A DNA stretch of 7,440 nucleotides from DHVE2 group archaeon (GTDB lineage Archaea; Thermoplasmatota; Thermoplasmata; Thermoplasmatales; Aciduliprofundaceae), in contig JALWEL010000204.1 of NCBI GenBank assembly GCA_027014065.1, positions 1 to 7,440 of the forward strand, read 5' to 3'. The notes under the pieces were generated by a model. That model saw only the letters and a list, made by a program, of their open reading frames with translations, was not told the DNA's origin and made no database searches. Of the stretch, positions 5,874 through 7,440 are shown in pieces. The stretch's first letter is position 1; each line of letters opens with the position of its first letter. A program made the translations under genes and the position numbers.

Positions 5874-6222
5874 GCTCATAATTCTTTTCCTCTATTCTTC
5901 TCTTATCTTCTCCATATCTTCAATCAGTGGAAATGAGATTCCTTCTCAGGTATCTCCATACTCACTTGTATTCCATTTTTTCCTGTATTTCTTTTATTCG
6001 TTTGCGATTTTCATGTATTTTCAGAAACCATTTCACTCGTATTTATTCGGAACGATTTACGCAGCCTCCGATGAAATTCATCAATTCTTCGTGCCGGGAC
6101 GTTCTTGCGACCCAGTGGATTTTCTAACTGATTCCCTAGCATTAGCGGTTGGAATATCCCTCGCGGTTCTATGGAAACCCTTATTTACATTCTTAACATC
6201 ATCTAACCGTGGATCGCAGTGA
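5857..6222 (+). CDS. VanZ-family small membrane protein
   Basis: The 121-residue product has a short N-terminal helix (about 8-24), hydrophobic segments at about 35-54 and 61-72, and a C-terminal helix (about 92-110). It carries the VanZ signature SDEIHQFFVPGRSCDPVDFLTD (residues 71-92: DEIHQ, then PGR, then an aspartate followed by D-xx-D), plus H40 in a VFHFFLYF stretch equivalent to the family's H...Y segment. VanZ proteins are integral membrane proteins; the prototype gives low-level teicoplanin resistance in enterococci, but the molecular activity is not known and archaea lack peptidoglycan, so resistance should not be assumed. The start overlaps the preceding gene by 17 bases and the stop overlaps the following TPR gene if that gene uses its GTG, so translation is probably coupled. 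Its partners suggest an envelope role. Confidence 0.85.
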   Translation: MKRRNELIILFLYSSLIFSISSISGNEIPSQVSPYSLVFHFFLYFFYSFAIFMYFQKPFHSYLFGTIYAASDEIHQFFVPGRSCDPVDFLTDSLALAVGISLAVLWKPLFTFLTSSNRGSQ

Positions 6223-7440
6223 TGCAGAGGAACTCATGCGCTCGGGGGAATTTCAGAAGGCGTATGAAGTATATCGCAATTTAATCGAATCTGGCGCCGA
6301 AGATCCAGTGGTTTACAACAATTGCGGCGTTGCGCTGGATTCTTTAGGTAAGCACAGGGAGGCGGTGGAATGCTACATGCGAGCTATCGAACTGGACAAT
6401 GAGTACGCCACCGCGTATTACAATTTGGCTAACTCCCTGGTTTTCCTGAGGGAATACGATGCTGCTCTGGATAATTATAAAAAGGCGCTCACTCTAAATC
6501 CGAATTTGAGGGAGGCGTACGTGGATCTTGCGAATCTCTATCTCCTCATGAACGATTTGACCATGATGCGCAAAACTTTGAGGTACGCCATAGAAATCTA
6601 CCGCGACGACCCAGATCTTATTTACTCGGCCGCCTTGGTTCTGCTAGACGGAGGGGACATTAATTCTGCCATTTCCCTGCTTCAGTATTCCCTGAGCATA
6701 AAAAATGATCCTAGGTACTGGAACGCACTGGGCAACGCGTATTACGCGCAAAATTTGTTTGACGAAGCTTTAAATAGCTACGAAACCGCTTTGCAGATTG
6801 ATGAGAACAACGCCGAGGCGTGGAACAATAAAGGATTCACTTACTTCACCCTCGGAAAGTTTGAAGACGCCATATATGCGTATACCAAAGCTCTTGAGAT
6901 AAATCCAAATTACCGGCAGGCATGGTACAATAGGGCATACACATATCACGCCATGGGAAAGATCAATAAGGCAGTACATGATTATTGGAACGTTCTGCTT
7001 TTGGAGCGCATAGACGCGGTGGCCTGGAAGAATATCGGGAACGCGCTTTACAACCTTAAGAGGTACATGCCCTCCATCCCGTATTTCATGAAGGCAGTGA
7101 CCATAAATCCCGATTACGAGATTGCATGGAATAATATAGGAAACGCCTTAGACCGAATGGGCATGCATAAATATTCGATTCCCTTTCACGAGAAGGCTTT
7201 GAGCCTCAATAAGAAATTCGATTACGCCTGGCATGCCAAAGGCCATGCCCTCTGCGCTTTAGGCCATGCGGAGGAAGCCCTTGAATACTTGGAAACCGCG
7301 TTGGAACTGAATCCCGATTACGGGGACACGTGGTACTGGCGTGCAATGTGCTTTTACAAGTTAGGTCGCTACGAGGATGCGGTTGAATCGCTGAAAATTG
7401 CGGTTCAAAGGGACCCGGAAGACCCGGTGGAGTGCTATCT
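6209..7440 (+). CDS. TPR repeat protein, at least 12 repeats (3' end outside window)
   Basis: The frame is open from an in-frame stop at 6194-6196 to the window end, giving at least 410 codons. Twelve consecutive 31-34-residue tetratricopeptide repeats can be read, starting at about residues 1, 33, 67, 101, 135, 168, 202, 236, 270, 304, 338 and 372, with a thirteenth beginning at the edge. Most follow the A-x-W/Y-x-N-x-G...A...Y...A...P pattern; repeats 4 and 5 are degenerate. TPR arrays form superhelical protein-binding scaffolds. No signal peptide or membrane segment is visible, so a cytoplasmic position is likely. The GTG at 6209 is chosen because it gives the first repeat a complete helix A; the ATG at 6236 has a reasonable GAGG site at 6227-6230 but would remove that helix. 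It is third in the operon after the sequon-rich membrane protein and the VanZ-like protein. A C-terminal catalytic or membrane domain beyond the window is possible. Confidence 0.85.
   Translation, partial: MDRSDAEELMRSGEFQKAYEVYRNLIESGAEDPVVYNNCGVALDSLGKHREAVECYMRAIELDNEYATAYYNLANSLVFLREYDAALDNYKKALTLNPNLREAYVDLANLYLLMNDLTMMRKTLRYAIEIYRDDPDLIYSAALVLLDGGDINSAISLLQYSLSIKNDPRYWNALGNAYYAQNLFDEALNSYETALQIDENNAEAWNNKGFTYFTLGKFEDAIYAYTKALEINPNYRQAWYNRAYTYHAMGKINKAVHDYWNVLLLERIDAVAWKNIGNALYNLKRYMPSIPYFMKAVTINPDYEIAWNNIGNALDRMGMHKYSIPFHEKALSLNKKFDYAWHAKGHALCALGHAEEALEYLETALELNPDYGDTWYWRAMCFYKLGRYEDAVESLKIAVQRDPEDPVECY

Noticed and set aside
1..7440. tRNA, rRNA, CRISPR, insertion sequences, attachment sites
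   Set aside because: No cloverleaf, direct-repeat array, transposase motif or terminal inverted repeats were seen, and nearly all bases belong to conserved or structured coding sequence.

Overview
The window looks like a compact archaeal chromosome segment. It carries a presenilin/SPP-like archaeal A22 protease, BRE/TATA-type promoters placed 26-27 bases before start codons (leaderless transcripts), Shine-Dalgarno sites matching GGAGGTGAT on other genes, a clustered set of N-glycosylation sequons in an exported loop, and zinc-ribbon plus helical-repeat proteins of a kind common in Euryarchaeota. The overall style suggests a thermophilic or anaerobic euryarchaeon, possibly of the Thermoplasmatota (Aciduliprofundum-like). 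That lineage call is inference from gene style, not a database match.

Layout, left to right: (1) the 3' part of a radical SAM activase resembling the anaerobic ribonucleotide reductase activator NrdG (+); (2) a presenilin-like GxGD aspartic protease (+), whose last bases overlap the last bases of (3) a zinc-ribbon protein with an internally duplicated helical region (-); (4) a divergent promoter region leading rightward to an M20 metallohydrolase (+) and, by an ATGA overlap, (5) a two-helix membrane protein with a PH-like cytosolic tail (+); (6) five bases later, tail to tail, an isocitrate/isopropylmalate-family dehydrogenase with NADP-type binding residues (-); (7) a second divergent promoter region leading to a three-gene overlapping operon (+): a four-helix membrane protein with a glycosylatable outer domain, a small VanZ-family membrane protein, and a TPR protein of at least 12 repeats that runs off the window.

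Almost every base is coding. No intergenic gap exceeds 100 bases, convergent genes overlap or nearly touch, and regulatory signals sit in two short divergent intergenic regions (2352-2446 and 5088-5177) plus the 40-base gap before the protease. No RNA genes, mobile elements or CRISPR arrays were seen. The metabolic genes (M20 hydrolase, dehydrogenase, radical SAM activase) are not obviously one pathway. The last three genes are the most convincing functional unit and look like a cell-envelope operon of unknown job.
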